From positions 1-64,000 of the forward strand of contig NC_010125.1 of assembly GCF_000067045.1 (NCBI RefSeq): a stretch of DNA of 64,000 nt, in the 5' to 3' direction. Below, piece after piece: positions 45,348 through 55,393 of this stretch. Numbering within the stretch: position 1 is the stretch's first letter; every line of letters starts with the position of its first letter. Position numbers and translations under genes: made by a program. The notes beneath the pieces are model-generated. The model worked only from the letters and a program-made list of their open reading frames with translations. It ran no database searches and was not told the DNA's origin. Origin of the DNA: Gluconacetobacter diazotrophicus PA1 5 (GTDB lineage Bacteria; Pseudomonadota; Alphaproteobacteria; Acetobacterales; Acetobacteraceae).

Positions 45348-47138
45348 TTATTCAGCCTGCGGCGCATAGGGGCTCTCCTCGGGGATGGCGGACAGGGCGG
45401 CGCGGTATTCGGCGGGATTGTCGATCAGCGACCGCGCGGCATCCAGGTCGGAATCGGTGCCGATCGCCGCCGGGCAGGCGCGGCGCAGGTCCAGGATGCG
45501 CGACACCGGCACGGGATAGCGCGTGGCGCGCGTCGCCTGGACGGCGTCGCGCATGTCCACCTGGCCGGCCGCCAGGTCCTGCAACTGCCGTTCCAGGTCG
45601 CTTTCGCCCCGGCTGGTGCAGACCTGCGGCATGACGCCCAGCCCCTGCAGCGGCCAGCCCAGCGGCGCCAGGACGCGGCTCCAGGTCACGAACAACTCAC
45701 CACCGTCGGGCATCTGGCCGATCGTCTGCACCAGTCCCTTGCCCAGCGTGGCGCTGCCCACCACCACGGCGCGCCGGTGGTCGGCCAGCGAGGCGGCCAG
45801 GATCTCGGCCGCGCTGGCGGTCCGCCCGTCCACCAGCACCACGATCGGCACGCCCCCGGTCATGTCGCCGCCCTGCACCGCCCAGACATGGTTGGCTTCC
45901 GGGTCCCGGCCGTGGGTGATCGCCGCCACGCCCTGGTCCAGCACCAGCGCGCTGGCCGTCACCGCCTGCTGCAGCACCCCGCCGCGATTGCCGCGCAGGT
46001 CCAGTACCAGCCCGCGCAGGTGCTGGTCGTCGGATGCCTGGTCCAGGTACTGGCTCATTTCCTGCGCGGTGTCGGCCGAAAACGCGGTGACGCGGATCAC
46101 CACCATATGTTCCGCGGCATAGGCGAAGACCGTCTCCGGCGGGACCGAGGCCCGGCGCAGCGTCACGGTGCGCCGGGCGCGCCCGTCGCCAACCGTCACC
46201 GTCACCGTGCTGCCGGGCGCACCCAGCAGCCACTGGGCGACCGTTCCGGGCGTCTGGTCACGGGTCGAACGGCCATTGACCGCGTACAGCCGCTGGCCCG
46301 TCGCCAGACCCGCCGGCCAGGCCGGCCCGTTGGCATTGACCCCGGTGATCAGGATCGAGCGCGCGTCGCGGCCCAATGTCAGCCCGGTCCCGGCCTCGCC
46401 GCCGGTGCGCGTGTCGCGGTCGGTCGTGGCCGGGCTGGGCGCGACGTAACGCGAATACGGGTCCATGTGGTTGAACAGTTCGTCGAAGAAGCTTTGCATC
46501 AGACCGTCCGCGCCGGCGCCGCGCACCGTGCCCGACCGGGCCCAGGCCGCCTGCATCAACCGCACGGTCAGGTCCGTCCATCCCGCCTGGTCGGAATCGG
46601 GGGGGGCGGGCAGGCGCAGCACGATTTCCTGCCCCAGCGAAAGCTGGATGATCCCGTTCTGGTTCGCCCCTTTCTGTTCGGGCCCCCTCTGCTCGACGAC
46701 GGTCAGGGACGGGTCGATCGCGCTCAGCCCGTTCAGGCCCCACAGGCAGAAATCGCGCGGCGTGTGGCTCTCCAGCGTTCGGGGCAGCAGGAAGGTCAGG
46801 GCCGCGTTCACGACCGATATCGTCATGTCCGCGTCCAACTGGCCCGCCTGGGGCACCGGGTCCGCCTGGACCAGAATCTGGCTCGTATCCTGGCTCCTCG
46901 TATCCTGTCCGGGGGTCGGCGCGGGCCGGGGGGGCGGGGGTGGCGCGGGCGTGCCGGCGGCGCGCGCCGCCACGGGGGCCAGGACGGGCGTCATCAGGTG
47001 GATGACGATCAGCATGATGGCGATCGTGCGCGTCGGCAGGATCACGGACGTGACCCGTCGCCCGGCCCCACGGAGCGGGGCGGGGATCCAGCCCGCCGAA
47101 ACGGGGCCCGCCGGAACGGGAACGGATGGCGCGCGCAT
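45348..47138 (-). CDS. S41-family (C-terminal processing) peptidase
   Basis: A 596-aa protein with an N-terminal membrane or signal segment (IAIMLIVIHLMTPVLAPVAA), then the S41 layout: a helical region, a PDZ domain (GTGLTLGRDARSILITGVNA, GQRLYAVNGRSTRD) and the protease core with LVLDLRGNRGGVL, catalytic Ser in DGRTASAAEILAASL and Lys in LGKGLVQT. It is expected in the periplasm, trimming or degrading exported proteins. Its start overlaps the rnr stop by 1 base. Confidence 0.88.
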   Translation of the reverse strand: MRAPSVPVPAGPVSAGWIPAPLRGAGRRVTSVILPTRTIAIMLIVIHLMTPVLAPVAARAAGTPAPPPPPRPAPTPGQDTRSQDTSQILVQADPVPQAGQLDADMTISVVNAALTFLLPRTLESHTPRDFCLWGLNGLSAIDPSLTVVEQRGPEQKGANQNGIIQLSLGQEIVLRLPAPPDSDQAGWTDLTVRLMQAAWARSGTVRGAGADGLMQSFFDELFNHMDPYSRYVAPSPATTDRDTRTGGEAGTGLTLGRDARSILITGVNANGPAWPAGLATGQRLYAVNGRSTRDQTPGTVAQWLLGAPGSTVTVTVGDGRARRTVTLRRASVPPETVFAYAAEHMVVIRVTAFSADTAQEMSQYLDQASDDQHLRGLVLDLRGNRGGVLQQAVTASALVLDQGVAAITHGRDPEANHVWAVQGGDMTGGVPIVVLVDGRTASAAEILAASLADHRRAVVVGSATLGKGLVQTIGQMPDGGELFVTWSRVLAPLGWPLQGLGVMPQVCTSRGESDLERQLQDLAAGQVDMRDAVQATRATRYPVPVSRILDLRRACPAAIGTDSDLDAARSLIDNPAEYRAALSAIPEESPYAPQAE

Positions 47139-49483
47139 CAGCGTGGGCGCGTGCCACGCGCGCGGCGCGCCGGGCCGGACGCCGCCGCTGGATTCGCGCC
47201 CACCAGGGCGAACAGCAGCCCGCCGGTCACCGGTGTCGCCTCGACCAGCCGTACCGTGACCGGCTGGCCCAGCCGCAAGGCCAGTCCACCGTGGCGGCCA
47301 CGCAGGGTTTGGGTCTTTTCGTCATGCGTCCAGACATCGTCGGGCAGGGTCGATACCGGTACCAGACCGGTGGCGCCGGTCTGCGTCAATGTCACGAACG
47401 CGCCGAACCGGGTTACGCCCGACACATGGCCGGAAAATTCCGCCCCGACCCGGTCCGCCAGCCATGCGGCGACATAGCGTTCCGTCGTCTCGCGCTCGGC
47501 CAGCGCGGCGCGGCGCTCGGCGGTGCTGACCTGCTCGCCGATCTCGTCCAGGCATGCGGCGTCGGCGGCCGGCATGCCGTCGGCCGGCTGCGTGCCCATC
47601 CCGATCAGGGCGCGATGCACCAGCAGGTCGGCATAGCGGCGGATCGGGCTGGTGAAATGGGCATAGGCCGGCAGCGCCAGGCCGAAATGGCCGATATTGT
47701 CGGGGCTGTATTCGGCCTGGCTCTGCGCCCGCAGGATCGTCTCGCTGACCAGGGTTCCGCTGACGGGCGTGCCGCTGGCGGGGCCGGATGCCTCGCCCTG
47801 CGCGGCGCGCGCCAGCACCGCGCCCAGGTCGCGCGCGCGCAACGCCCCGGGCGGCGGCAGGTCGAACCCCATGGCCGACAGGCTGTCGCGCATCGCCTCG
47901 GCCCGTTCGGGCGAAGGCGGCGCGTGGATACGATACAGGCAGGGCCGGCGCCTTCGTTCCAGTTCCTCGGCGGCGGCAACATTGGCCAGCACCATGAATT
48001 CCTCGATCAGGCGATGGCTGTCGTGACGGGGGCGGGGTTCGATGGCGGTGATCCGCCCGGACGTGTCGAGTCGCACCACGCGCTCCGGCACATCGAGATC
48101 CAGCGTGCCACGCCGCGCGCGCGCCGTCGACAGTGCGCGCCACGCCGTAAACAATGTGTTGATCAGCCCGTCCGGCAGGCCGGTTTCCTGCTGGCTCTCC
48201 TCCACGTTTCCGACGATCGCCTGGGCCTGGTCGTAGGTCAGGCGCGCGGCGCTGCGCATGATGCCGCGGCCGAAGCGGTGGCGGGTCTTGTTCCCCGCCG
48301 CGTCGATGAAGATCTCGGCGAACAGGCAGCCCCGATCCTCGCCCGGGCGCAGCGAGCACCATCCGTTCGACAGCGCCTCGGGCAGCATCGGCACCACCCG
48401 GTCGGGGAAATAGACCGAATTGCCCCGCCGCCGCGCCTCGCGGTCCAGGGCCGATCCGGGGCGGACGTAATGCGCCACGTCCGCAATGGCGACGATCAGG
48501 CGGAATCCGTCGCCGTCCGGTTCGGCATAGACCGCGTCGTCGAAATCCCGGGCATCCTCCCCGTCGATGGTGATCAGCGGTACGTCGCGCAGATCCTCGC
48601 GACCCTCGGGCGACACGCCGCGCGCCCGTTCCGCTTCGGACAGCGCCTCGGCGGGGAACTGGTCGGGAATCGAATGGGTGTGGATCGCCAGCAGGCTGAC
48701 CGACCGCGCATCGCCCATCGGGCCCAGCCGGGCCACGATCCGCGCGGGTTTCAGGCCGGACCCCGCCAGCGGCAGCGGCTCGGCCACGACGACCTCCTCG
48801 GCTTCGGCGCCCATCGTCTCGCCCGCCGGGATGATCCATTCCGCCTTCGCCCGGCGGTCGGCCGGAACCAGGCGCCCGGCCTCGGCGTGCCGGCGGGGCG
48901 GGGCTAGCGGCCCAGGGCCGTCATACAGGGTCGTCGGGCGGAACACGCCCACGATGCGGCCCGGCGCATCGGTCAGGCGGCGCAGGGTGCGGCCTTCGTA
49001 CCGGCCGGGGCCGAGTCGCTTCAGCCGCGCCACCACCCGCTCGCCGGGCGCCAGCGCGGGGCGGCCCTTCTGCTCGGGATGCATGAAGACGACCGGCGCC
49101 GGGCCGTCGCCATCCCACACCACGGGGCGGGCGATCGGGTCGCCGTCCGGGTCGGTGCCCGTCACCTGCACCAACGCGGCCTCGGGCATGGCGGCGGACG
49201 CGCGGAAGCGCCTGGCGCCGGCCGGGACCAGCGTGCCCTCCAGCGCCAGTTCGCGCAGCATGGCGCGCAGCGCCGCCTTGTGTTCGGGACCCAGGTTGAA
49301 GGCGCGTGCGATCTCGCGCTTGCCGACACGGCCGCTGGCCTCGGTGACGAACCGGCGCAGCGCCTCGCGGTCCGGCAGGCCCCCGCCCGGCTGCGGCGGG
49401 GCCGGGGGGCGCGGATCGGTCGGCGGAACGTCGGGCGACGGGCAGGCGGTCGGCTGAGGGTCGGACGGGTTCCGTCCCCCCAT
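47138..49483 (-). CDS. rnr: Ribonuclease R
   Basis: A 781-aa 3'-5' exoribonuclease of the RNB family. Order: a Pro-rich start, winged helix (LRRFVTEASGRVGKREIARA), cold-shock OB folds, catalytic RNB domain with the acidic cluster EDARDFDDAVY and YARPGS-type YVRPGSALDREA, late FTSPIRRYADLLVHRAL, then a C-terminal S1 domain (FSGHVSGVTRFGAFVTLTQT). It degrades structured RNA. Only 2 bases separate it from topA. Confidence 0.94.
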   Translation of the reverse strand: MGGRNPSDPQPTACPSPDVPPTDPRPPAPPQPGGGLPDREALRRFVTEASGRVGKREIARAFNLGPEHKAALRAMLRELALEGTLVPAGARRFRASAAMPEAALVQVTGTDPDGDPIARPVVWDGDGPAPVVFMHPEQKGRPALAPGERVVARLKRLGPGRYEGRTLRRLTDAPGRIVGVFRPTTLYDGPGPLAPPRRHAEAGRLVPADRRAKAEWIIPAGETMGAEAEEVVVAEPLPLAGSGLKPARIVARLGPMGDARSVSLLAIHTHSIPDQFPAEALSEAERARGVSPEGREDLRDVPLITIDGEDARDFDDAVYAEPDGDGFRLIVAIADVAHYVRPGSALDREARRRGNSVYFPDRVVPMLPEALSNGWCSLRPGEDRGCLFAEIFIDAAGNKTRHRFGRGIMRSAARLTYDQAQAIVGNVEESQQETGLPDGLINTLFTAWRALSTARARRGTLDLDVPERVVRLDTSGRITAIEPRPRHDSHRLIEEFMVLANVAAAEELERRRRPCLYRIHAPPSPERAEAMRDSLSAMGFDLPPPGALRARDLGAVLARAAQGEASGPASGTPVSGTLVSETILRAQSQAEYSPDNIGHFGLALPAYAHFTSPIRRYADLLVHRALIGMGTQPADGMPAADAACLDEIGEQVSTAERRAALAERETTERYVAAWLADRVGAEFSGHVSGVTRFGAFVTLTQTGATGLVPVSTLPDDVWTHDEKTQTLRGRHGGLALRLGQPVTVRLVEATPVTGGLLFALVGANPAAASGPARRARGTRPR

Positions 49484-49485
49484 CG

Positions 49486-52260
49486 TCAGCCGGCCTCGGT
49501 CGCCGTGCGCCGCGTGCGGGGCCCGGCACCCTCGCCGGGTTCGGCCTTGCCCTTCGCGGTCTTGCCCGTTGCCTTGCCGGCCGGGGTCTTGCGGGCGGCG
49601 GCCTTGCGCGCCGGGGGTTTCGCGGCCCTGGCCTGCGTATCGGCATCCCCGTCCGGGGCGGCTTTCTTCGCCGCGGTCTTGGCCGGCGCCTTCCTGGCGG
49701 CCGTCTTCCGGGCGGGGGCCTTCTTCGCCGCGGCCTTGCCCTTGGGCTTCAGCGGCTTGCCCTTTTCGGCCAGCAGCGCCACCGCCTGGTCCAGGGTCAC
49801 GTCCTCCATGGCCTCGCCCCGGGGCACGTTCACCACCATCGTGCCATGCTGGATATACGGTCCGAACCGTCCCTTGCGGACGATCACCGGCTCGCCATCC
49901 TTGGGGTGCGGCGCGATGGTGCGGACCGAGGCCAGCTTGCGGGCCAGCACGTCCACCGCCCGGTTCAGCCCGACCGTCAGGATGTCGTCATCCTTGTCCA
50001 GCGATCCATAGACCGCGCCCATCTTCACGTATGGCCCGAAGCGGCCCAGCCCGGCCTCGATCTGCTCGCCGGTTTCCGGATGGATGCCGACGACCCGCGG
50101 CAGCGAGAGCAGGCCCAGCGCCTGGTCCAGCGTGATCTTGTCGCCTTCGATCCCGCGCGGAATGGTGGCGCGCCGGGGCTTGGCCTTCTTGTCCTCGGGG
50201 TCGGGTTCGCCCTGCTGGACGTACAGGCCCCACGGGCCGCGCCGCACGGTCACGTCCTCGCCGCCCGGCGTCTGGCCCAGCAGGCGCATGCCGTCCTTCA
50301 GCGTGTCGGCCTCGCCGTCCTCCTTGGGGTCCACCACCAGGCGGCGGGTGAACTGGCAGGTCGGATAGTTGGAACAGCCGATGAAGGCGCCGTACCGCCC
50401 CAGCTTCAGCCCCAGCCGCCCGGTGCCGCAGGCGGTGCAGACGCGCGGATCGCTGCCGTCGGGGTGCGCGGGGAAGAAATGCGGCGCCAGGTCGGCATCC
50501 AGCGCGCTGATGACGTCGGAGATCTTCAGATCCTTCGTCTGGTCCACCGCGCGGGAAAAATCCTGCCAGAAGGCCGACATCACGTCGCGCCAGTCGGCCC
50601 GCCCACCGGATATGTCGTCCAGCTGCTCTTCCAGCCCCGCCGTGAACTGCGTGTCCACATAGCGTTCGAAGAACGAGGTCAGGAACGCGGTGACCAGCCG
50701 CCCCCGGTCCTCGGGGACGAAGCGGCGGGCATCCAGCCGCACGTAATTGCGGTCGCGCAGCACCGTCAGGATCGAGGCATAGGTCGACGGCCGGCCGATC
50801 CCGATCTCTTCCATCTTCTTGACCAGCGACGCTTCGGAGAAGCGCGGCGGCGGCTGGGTGAAATGCTGGTCGGCCGCGACCTCGCCGGTTTTCAGCGCGT
50901 CGCGCTCGCGCATCGGCGGCAGCATGCGGCTGTCGTCGTCCTGCTCGTCCTTCGGCGCGGCGTCGTCCCGGCCTTCGCTGTACAGCTTCAGGAACCCGTC
51001 GAAGGCGATCATCGACCCGGTGGCGCGCAGGGTGGCGGCCCCTCCGGCATCCGCGATCTCGACGATTACCTGGTCCAGTTCGGCCGACTGCATCTGGCTG
51101 GCGACCGACCGTTTCCAGATCAGTTCGTACAGCCGCCGCTGCTCGTCATTCAGGTAGCGGGCCATCTGCGCCGGGGTGCGGCTGACATCGGTGGGGCGGA
51201 TCGCCTCGTGCGCTTCCTGGGCGTTCTTCGCCTTGGTGGAATAGATCCGGGCCTTCTCGGGCACGTAGGGCGCGCCGAAGCTCTCGCCGATATGGCCGCG
51301 GATGGCGGCGATGGCCTCGCCGGCCATCTGCACGCCATCGGTTCGCATATAGGTGATCAGACCGACCGTCTCGCCGCCCAGGTCGATGCCTTCGTACAGC
51401 TGCTGGGCGGTGCGCATGGTGCCCTGCGCGCCCATGCCCAGCTTGCGCGACGCTTCCTGCTGCATGGTCGAGGTCGTGAAGGGCGGCGGCGGGTTGCGGC
51501 GGACCTTGCGCCGTTCCACCGACTGCACGGCGAAGCGCCCGGCCTCGACGGCCGCCTTGGCCGCCATGGCCCCGGCTTCGTCATGCAGGTCGAACTGGTC
51601 CAGCTTGCAGCCGGCCAGGTGCGTCAGCCGCGCGGTGAAGGCCGCGCCGCCGGGCGTGGTGAACTGCGCGGCCACCGTCCAGTATTCGCGGGCGCGGAAG
51701 CTCTCGATCTCCGCCTCGCGCTCGCAGATCAGGCGCAGGGCGACCGACTGTACCCGGCCGGCGCTGCGCGACCCCGGCAGCTTGCGCCACAGCACGGGCG
51801 ACAGGGTGAAGCCCACCAGGTAATCCAGCGCGCGCCGGGCCAGATAGGCCTCGATCAGCGGCTGGTCCAGGTCGCGCGGCTGGGCCATCGCGGCGCGGAT
51901 GGCGCTCTTGGTGATCTCGTTGAAGGTGACGCGCTGGACGTCCACCCCCTTCAGCAGGTTCTTTTCCTCCAGCATCGCGCGGACATGCCAGGAAATCGCC
52001 TCGCCCTCGCGATCCGGGTCAGTGGCCAGGTACAGATGCCGCGCCCCGCGCAACGCCTTGGCGATCGCGGCCATCTGCCGGCTGCCGCGCTCGTCGGCCT
52101 GCCAGTCCATGGCGAAATTCTCGTCGGGGCGGACGCTGCCATCCTTCGGCGGCAGGTCGCGGACATGGCCGAACGAGGCAAGAACCGTGAATCCGTCCCC
52201 CAGATACTTGTTGATCGTCTTCGCCTTGGCAGGCGACTCGACCACGACGACGTCAGTCAT
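49486..52260 (-). CDS. topA: DNA topoisomerase I
   Basis: A 924-aa type IA topoisomerase that relaxes negative supercoils. It begins with the Toprim domain (VVVESPAKAKTINKYLGDGF, ATDPDREGEAISWHV) and has active-site Y304 in GLITYMRTDG. A C4 zinc-finger repeat (VCTACGTGRLG, IGCSNYPTCQF) and further degenerate repeats follow, ending in a long Lys/Ala-rich tail (about 50 residues, KKAPARKTAARKAPAKTAAK) typical of alphaproteobacterial TopA and likely to bind DNA non-specifically. It lies 21 bases downstream of dprA. Confidence 0.96.
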   Translation of the reverse strand: MTDVVVVESPAKAKTINKYLGDGFTVLASFGHVRDLPPKDGSVRPDENFAMDWQADERGSRQMAAIAKALRGARHLYLATDPDREGEAISWHVRAMLEEKNLLKGVDVQRVTFNEITKSAIRAAMAQPRDLDQPLIEAYLARRALDYLVGFTLSPVLWRKLPGSRSAGRVQSVALRLICEREAEIESFRAREYWTVAAQFTTPGGAAFTARLTHLAGCKLDQFDLHDEAGAMAAKAAVEAGRFAVQSVERRKVRRNPPPPFTTSTMQQEASRKLGMGAQGTMRTAQQLYEGIDLGGETVGLITYMRTDGVQMAGEAIAAIRGHIGESFGAPYVPEKARIYSTKAKNAQEAHEAIRPTDVSRTPAQMARYLNDEQRRLYELIWKRSVASQMQSAELDQVIVEIADAGGAATLRATGSMIAFDGFLKLYSEGRDDAAPKDEQDDDSRMLPPMRERDALKTGEVAADQHFTQPPPRFSEASLVKKMEEIGIGRPSTYASILTVLRDRNYVRLDARRFVPEDRGRLVTAFLTSFFERYVDTQFTAGLEEQLDDISGGRADWRDVMSAFWQDFSRAVDQTKDLKISDVISALDADLAPHFFPAHPDGSDPRVCTACGTGRLGLKLGRYGAFIGCSNYPTCQFTRRLVVDPKEDGEADTLKDGMRLLGQTPGGEDVTVRRGPWGLYVQQGEPDPEDKKAKPRRATIPRGIEGDKITLDQALGLLSLPRVVGIHPETGEQIEAGLGRFGPYVKMGAVYGSLDKDDDILTVGLNRAVDVLARKLASVRTIAPHPKDGEPVIVRKGRFGPYIQHGTMVVNVPRGEAMEDVTLDQAVALLAEKGKPLKPKGKAAAKKAPARKTAARKAPAKTAAKKAAPDGDADTQARAAKPPARKAAARKTPAGKATGKTAKGKAEPGEGAGPRTRRTATEAG

Positions 52261-52281
52261 TCTGTCTCCGGATCACGCAAT

Positions 52282-53469
52282 CTATTCCAGGGTCCGGCCG
52301 GTCTCGTCGGGCTGGGACGGAAGGACAACGCTTCCACCGGGAAGGGTCTCGATGTTGCCTGCCAGCTCCAGTTCCGACAGTACGGTCAGGATAGCCGATG
52401 TCGAGAACTGGCAGCGCCGTACGAGATCGTCAACCGGCGTTGGCGTGAAAGACAGCAGCGTCAGGATCGCATCACGGATTTCCGCCTGCCCGCCGGGACC
52501 CTCCGACAGGGGCGTCGGGGCAGGGAACGCGGGCGGTTCCGGCCAGGCCGCCTGGGTCTGCGCCACGCCGTTTTCGGGCTGTCTGCTTTCGGGCTGTCTA
52601 CGCCCCTGCCATCCGGCGGGCAGCTCGGCCAGCACGTCCTGCTCGCTCTCGGTCAGGATCGCGCCGCGCCGCAGCAGGGCATTGCTGCCGCGGCTGCGCG
52701 CGTCCAGCGGCGATCCGGGCACGGCGAACAGGACGCGGCCGTAGCCGGCGGCCAGGTCAGCCGTGATCAGGCTGCCCGATCGCAGCGCGGCCTCGACGAC
52801 CACGCAGCCCAGCGCCAGGCCGGCGATCAGCCGGTTGCGGCGCGGGAAATGGCGGCTCTGCGGCGCCGTACCCAGCGGGGTTTCCGTGACCACTACCCCG
52901 TGCTGCGCAATCCTGCCCTGCAATTCCGCATGGTCCGGGGGATAGGGCCGGTCCAGCCCGCCGGCGACCGCCGCGATGGTGACGCCGGCACGCATCGCGC
53001 CGCGATGGGCGGCGGCGTCGATTCCCCGCGCCAGGCCCGATATGATCGTCAGCCCCTGGCTGGCCAGCGTCGCCGCCAGGCTTTCGGCCATGCGCGCGCC
53101 GTTCGACGACGCGTTGCGCGCGCCCACGATCGCGATGCCGCATCCCGCCAGCAGGGCCGCGTCACCCAGCACCGACAGCGCCGGCGGCGCGTCGTGAATG
53201 CCGGCCAGCAGCGGCGGATAATCCGGATCGCCCAGCATGATGATCCGCCCGCCCAGGGCCGTGGTGCCGTCGATTTCCGCCGCGATGTCCTCGGCCGGCG
53301 GAATGCGCAACGCGCGGGCCCGCCCCGCCGCCCGCGCCCGGGCGGGCAGGGCGGCCAGCGCACGCTCGGCGTCGCCGTAATCCAGCAGCAATTTGCGATA
53401 GCCGACCGGGCCGACCCCCTCGGTGCGCGCCAGGCGCAGGCGGGCGGCCAGCGGTCCGGCCGGTATCAC
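52282..53469 (-). CDS. dprA: DNA-processing protein DprA
   Basis: A 395-aa protein; the start is taken as GTG 53469, overlapping the plsY stop. It has a SAM-like N-terminal region, a Rossmann-like DprA core (IAIVGARNASSNGARMAESL, TIISGLARGIDAAAHRGAM, FPRRNRLIAGLALGCVVVEA) and a C-terminal winged helix (TPVDDLVRRCQFSTSAILTV). DprA loads RecA on incoming single-stranded DNA in transformation. A comEC gene lies 4.5 kb away, so two DNA-uptake functions are present. Confidence 0.93.
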   Translation of the reverse strand: MIPAGPLAARLRLARTEGVGPVGYRKLLLDYGDAERALAALPARARAAGRARALRIPPAEDIAAEIDGTTALGGRIIMLGDPDYPPLLAGIHDAPPALSVLGDAALLAGCGIAIVGARNASSNGARMAESLAATLASQGLTIISGLARGIDAAAHRGAMRAGVTIAAVAGGLDRPYPPDHAELQGRIAQHGVVVTETPLGTAPQSRHFPRRNRLIAGLALGCVVVEAALRSGSLITADLAAGYGRVLFAVPGSPLDARSRGSNALLRRGAILTESEQDVLAELPAGWQGRRQPESRQPENGVAQTQAAWPEPPAFPAPTPLSEGPGGQAEIRDAILTLLSFTPTPVDDLVRRCQFSTSAILTVLSELELAGNIETLPGGSVVLPSQPDETGRTLE

Positions 53470-54104
53470 GGGCGCTTCCGTCCGATCCGGGGCTCGGTAC
53501 CGTCCACCAGGCGGCGGATATTGCCGCGATGGCGGGCGATGACCAGCAGCGCGATCAGCAGCCCGCCGATCGGGATCGCGGGACCGTCCCCGGTGTGGTT
53601 CAGGGCCGCCAGCATCATCGGCATCGCCGCGAACGCCGCCAGCGCCCCCGCCGACGATATCCGCGTCAGCCGCGCGACGCCCAGCCAGATGGCGCAGCAG
53701 GCCAGGCCGGTCAGCGGCGACAGCGCCAGCACCGCGCCCAGGCCGGTGGCCACGCCCTTGCCGCCGCGAAATTTCAGCCAGACGGGGAAGCAGTGGCCGA
53801 CCACCGCGAACAGCGCCGCGACCGCCATGGCCGGCCCGGTATGGAAGGGCGACAGGATGAAGCCGCACATCACCGCGAACACGCCCTTGGCCCCGTCCAG
53901 CAGCAGCGTCGCCGCGGCCAGTCCGCGCCGCCCGGTGCGCAGCACGTTGGTCGCGCCGATATTGCCCGACCCGATGGTGCGGATGTCGCCCGCCCCGCCG
54001 AACTGCGTCAGCAGCAGGCCGAAGGGAATGCTGCCGATGCAGTAGGCCAGCACGCCGATCGCGGCCAGCAGCGGCAGCGCGAAGGCCGGAATCGCGCCGT
54101 TCAT
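53466..54104 (-). CDS. plsY: Glycerol-3-phosphate acyltransferase PlsY
   Basis: A 212-aa inner-membrane enzyme with five to seven membrane helices that acylates glycerol-3-phosphate from acyl-phosphate. The three PlsY motifs are visible: IPFGLLLTQF with GSGNIGATNVLRTGRR, then KFRGGKGVATGLG, and RHRGNIRRLVDGTEPRIG at the end. It overlaps neighbours by 4 bases on both sides (with pyrC' and dprA). Confidence 0.94.
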   Translation of the reverse strand: MNGAIPAFALPLLAAIGVLAYCIGSIPFGLLLTQFGGAGDIRTIGSGNIGATNVLRTGRRGLAAATLLLDGAKGVFAVMCGFILSPFHTGPAMAVAALFAVVGHCFPVWLKFRGGKGVATGLGAVLALSPLTGLACCAIWLGVARLTRISSAGALAAFAAMPMMLAALNHTGDGPAIPIGGLLIALLVIARHRGNIRRLVDGTEPRIGRKRP

Positions 54105-55393
54105 GGCGCGTCCTGTCCGAAGACCATGCGTCCGGCCTTCCAGGTGCCCAATACCCGCCCCTCCAGCGCCCGCCCGTCGAAGGGCGTGTTCTGCGCCTTG
54201 CCCGGCATCTGGTCGGCTTCGACCTTCCAGGCGCGGTCGGGGTTGAACAGGCACAGATCCGCCACGGCCCCGTCGGCCAGCGTGCCGGCCCGGCTGCGCA
54301 GCAGGGCGGCGGGACGGTGGGTCAGCAGGCCCAGCGCCTCGACCAGCGGCAGGCAGCCGCCATGGACCTGCGCCAGCGTCACGGCCAGCAGGGTCGCCAG
54401 CCCCGTTCCGCCGGCCGAGGCCACGGCGAAGGGCTGGCGCTTGTCGTCGGCGTCGCACGGCGCGTGGTCGGATGCGATGGCGTCGATCGTCCCGTCGGCC
54501 AGCGCCGTGCACACCGCCTGCCGGTCGGCCTCGCCGCGCAGGGGCGGCGACAGCTTGGCATAGGTCCGGAAATCGCCGATCGCGGTCTCGTTCAGGTCGA
54601 AATAGGGCGGCGCGGTGTCGCAGGTCACGCGCAGGTCGCGCGCCTTGGCCGCACGGATCAGCGCCAGCCCCTCCGCCGTCGAGACGTGGCTGAAATGCAG
54701 CCGCCCGCGCGTCAGTTCCAGCAGCCGCAGGTCGCGGGCGATCATGATCGCCTCGGCCGCCGCCGGAATGCCCGGCAGGCCCAGCCGTGTCGCCAGTTCG
54801 CCGTCGGTGGCGCAGCCGCCGCGCGCCAGCGACGGGTCCTCGGGGTGCTGGACGACCAGCGCGTCGAACCCGCGCGCATAGGTCAGCGCCAGCCGCATCA
54901 TCCGCGCATCGGCCAGGGCGCGCGGCCCGTCGGTGAAGGCCACGGCCCCGGCCTCGTTCAACAGGCCGATCTCGGCGAGTTCGCCGCCCTCGCACCGCCG
55001 GGTCAGCGCGCCGTAGGGCAGGATCGAGACCATGCCCGTCTCCTCGCCGCGCGCGCGCAGGTGGCGCACCAGCGCCGGGTCGTCGGTCGCGGGCTGGCTG
55101 TTGGGCAGCACGGCCATCGTGGTGATGCCGCCCGCCGCCGCCGCCCGCGCGGCGGAGGCCACGGTCTCGCGATACTCGAAGCCGGGCTCGCCGATCGCCA
55201 CCCGCATGTCCACCAGTCCGGGGCACAGGATCGACCCGCCCCCGTCGACGATTCCGGCGCCCTCGGGCGCGCCTTCGGCACCCGGCAGGTCGGTCCCGGC
55301 GATCACGCCGTCCCGCACCAGCAGCCGCCCGGGCCGGTCCAGGCCCCGCGCGGGGTCGATCAGGCGGACGTTTTCAAACAGGGTAGCGGTCAC
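54101..55393 (-). CDS. pyrC: Dihydroorotase-like protein (PyrC'/PyrX type)
   Basis: A 430-aa amidohydrolase-fold protein encoded directly after pyrB. The strand that carries the metal-binding HxH in active dihydroorotases (DxHxHLREPG) reads [18 protein letters not shown], so both histidines are missing, although ASDHAPCD is kept later. Family knowledge: pyrB-linked PyrC' homologues of this kind are non-catalytic and support assembly of aspartate carbamoyltransferase. I therefore infer a structural role and a separate active PyrC elsewhere in the genome. Confidence 0.82.
   Translation of the reverse strand: MTATLFENVRLIDPARGLDRPGRLLVRDGVIAGTDLPGAEGAPEGAGIVDGGGSILCPGLVDMRVAIGEPGFEYRETVASAARAAAAGGITTMAVLPNSQPATDDPALVRHLRARGEETGMVSILPYGALTRRCEGGELAEIGLLNEAGAVAFTDGPRALADARMMRLALTYARGFDALVVQHPEDPSLARGGCATDGELATRLGLPGIPAAAEAIMIARDLRLLELTRGRLHFSHVSTAEGLALIRAAKARDLRVTCDTAPPYFDLNETAIGDFRTYAKLSPPLRGEADRQAVCTALADGTIDAIASDHAPCDADDKRQPFAVASAGGTGLATLLAVTLAQVHGGCLPLVEALGLLTHRPAALLRSRAGTLADGAVADLCLFNPDRAWKVEADQMPGKAQNTPFDGRALEGRVLGTWKAGRMVFGQDAP

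Noticed and set aside
49846-54045. A 1399-codon open frame on the plus strand over topA, dprA and plsY
   Set aside because: It has the low-information, Arg/Gly/Ala-rich composition of a shadow frame and opposes three clearly recognised genes.
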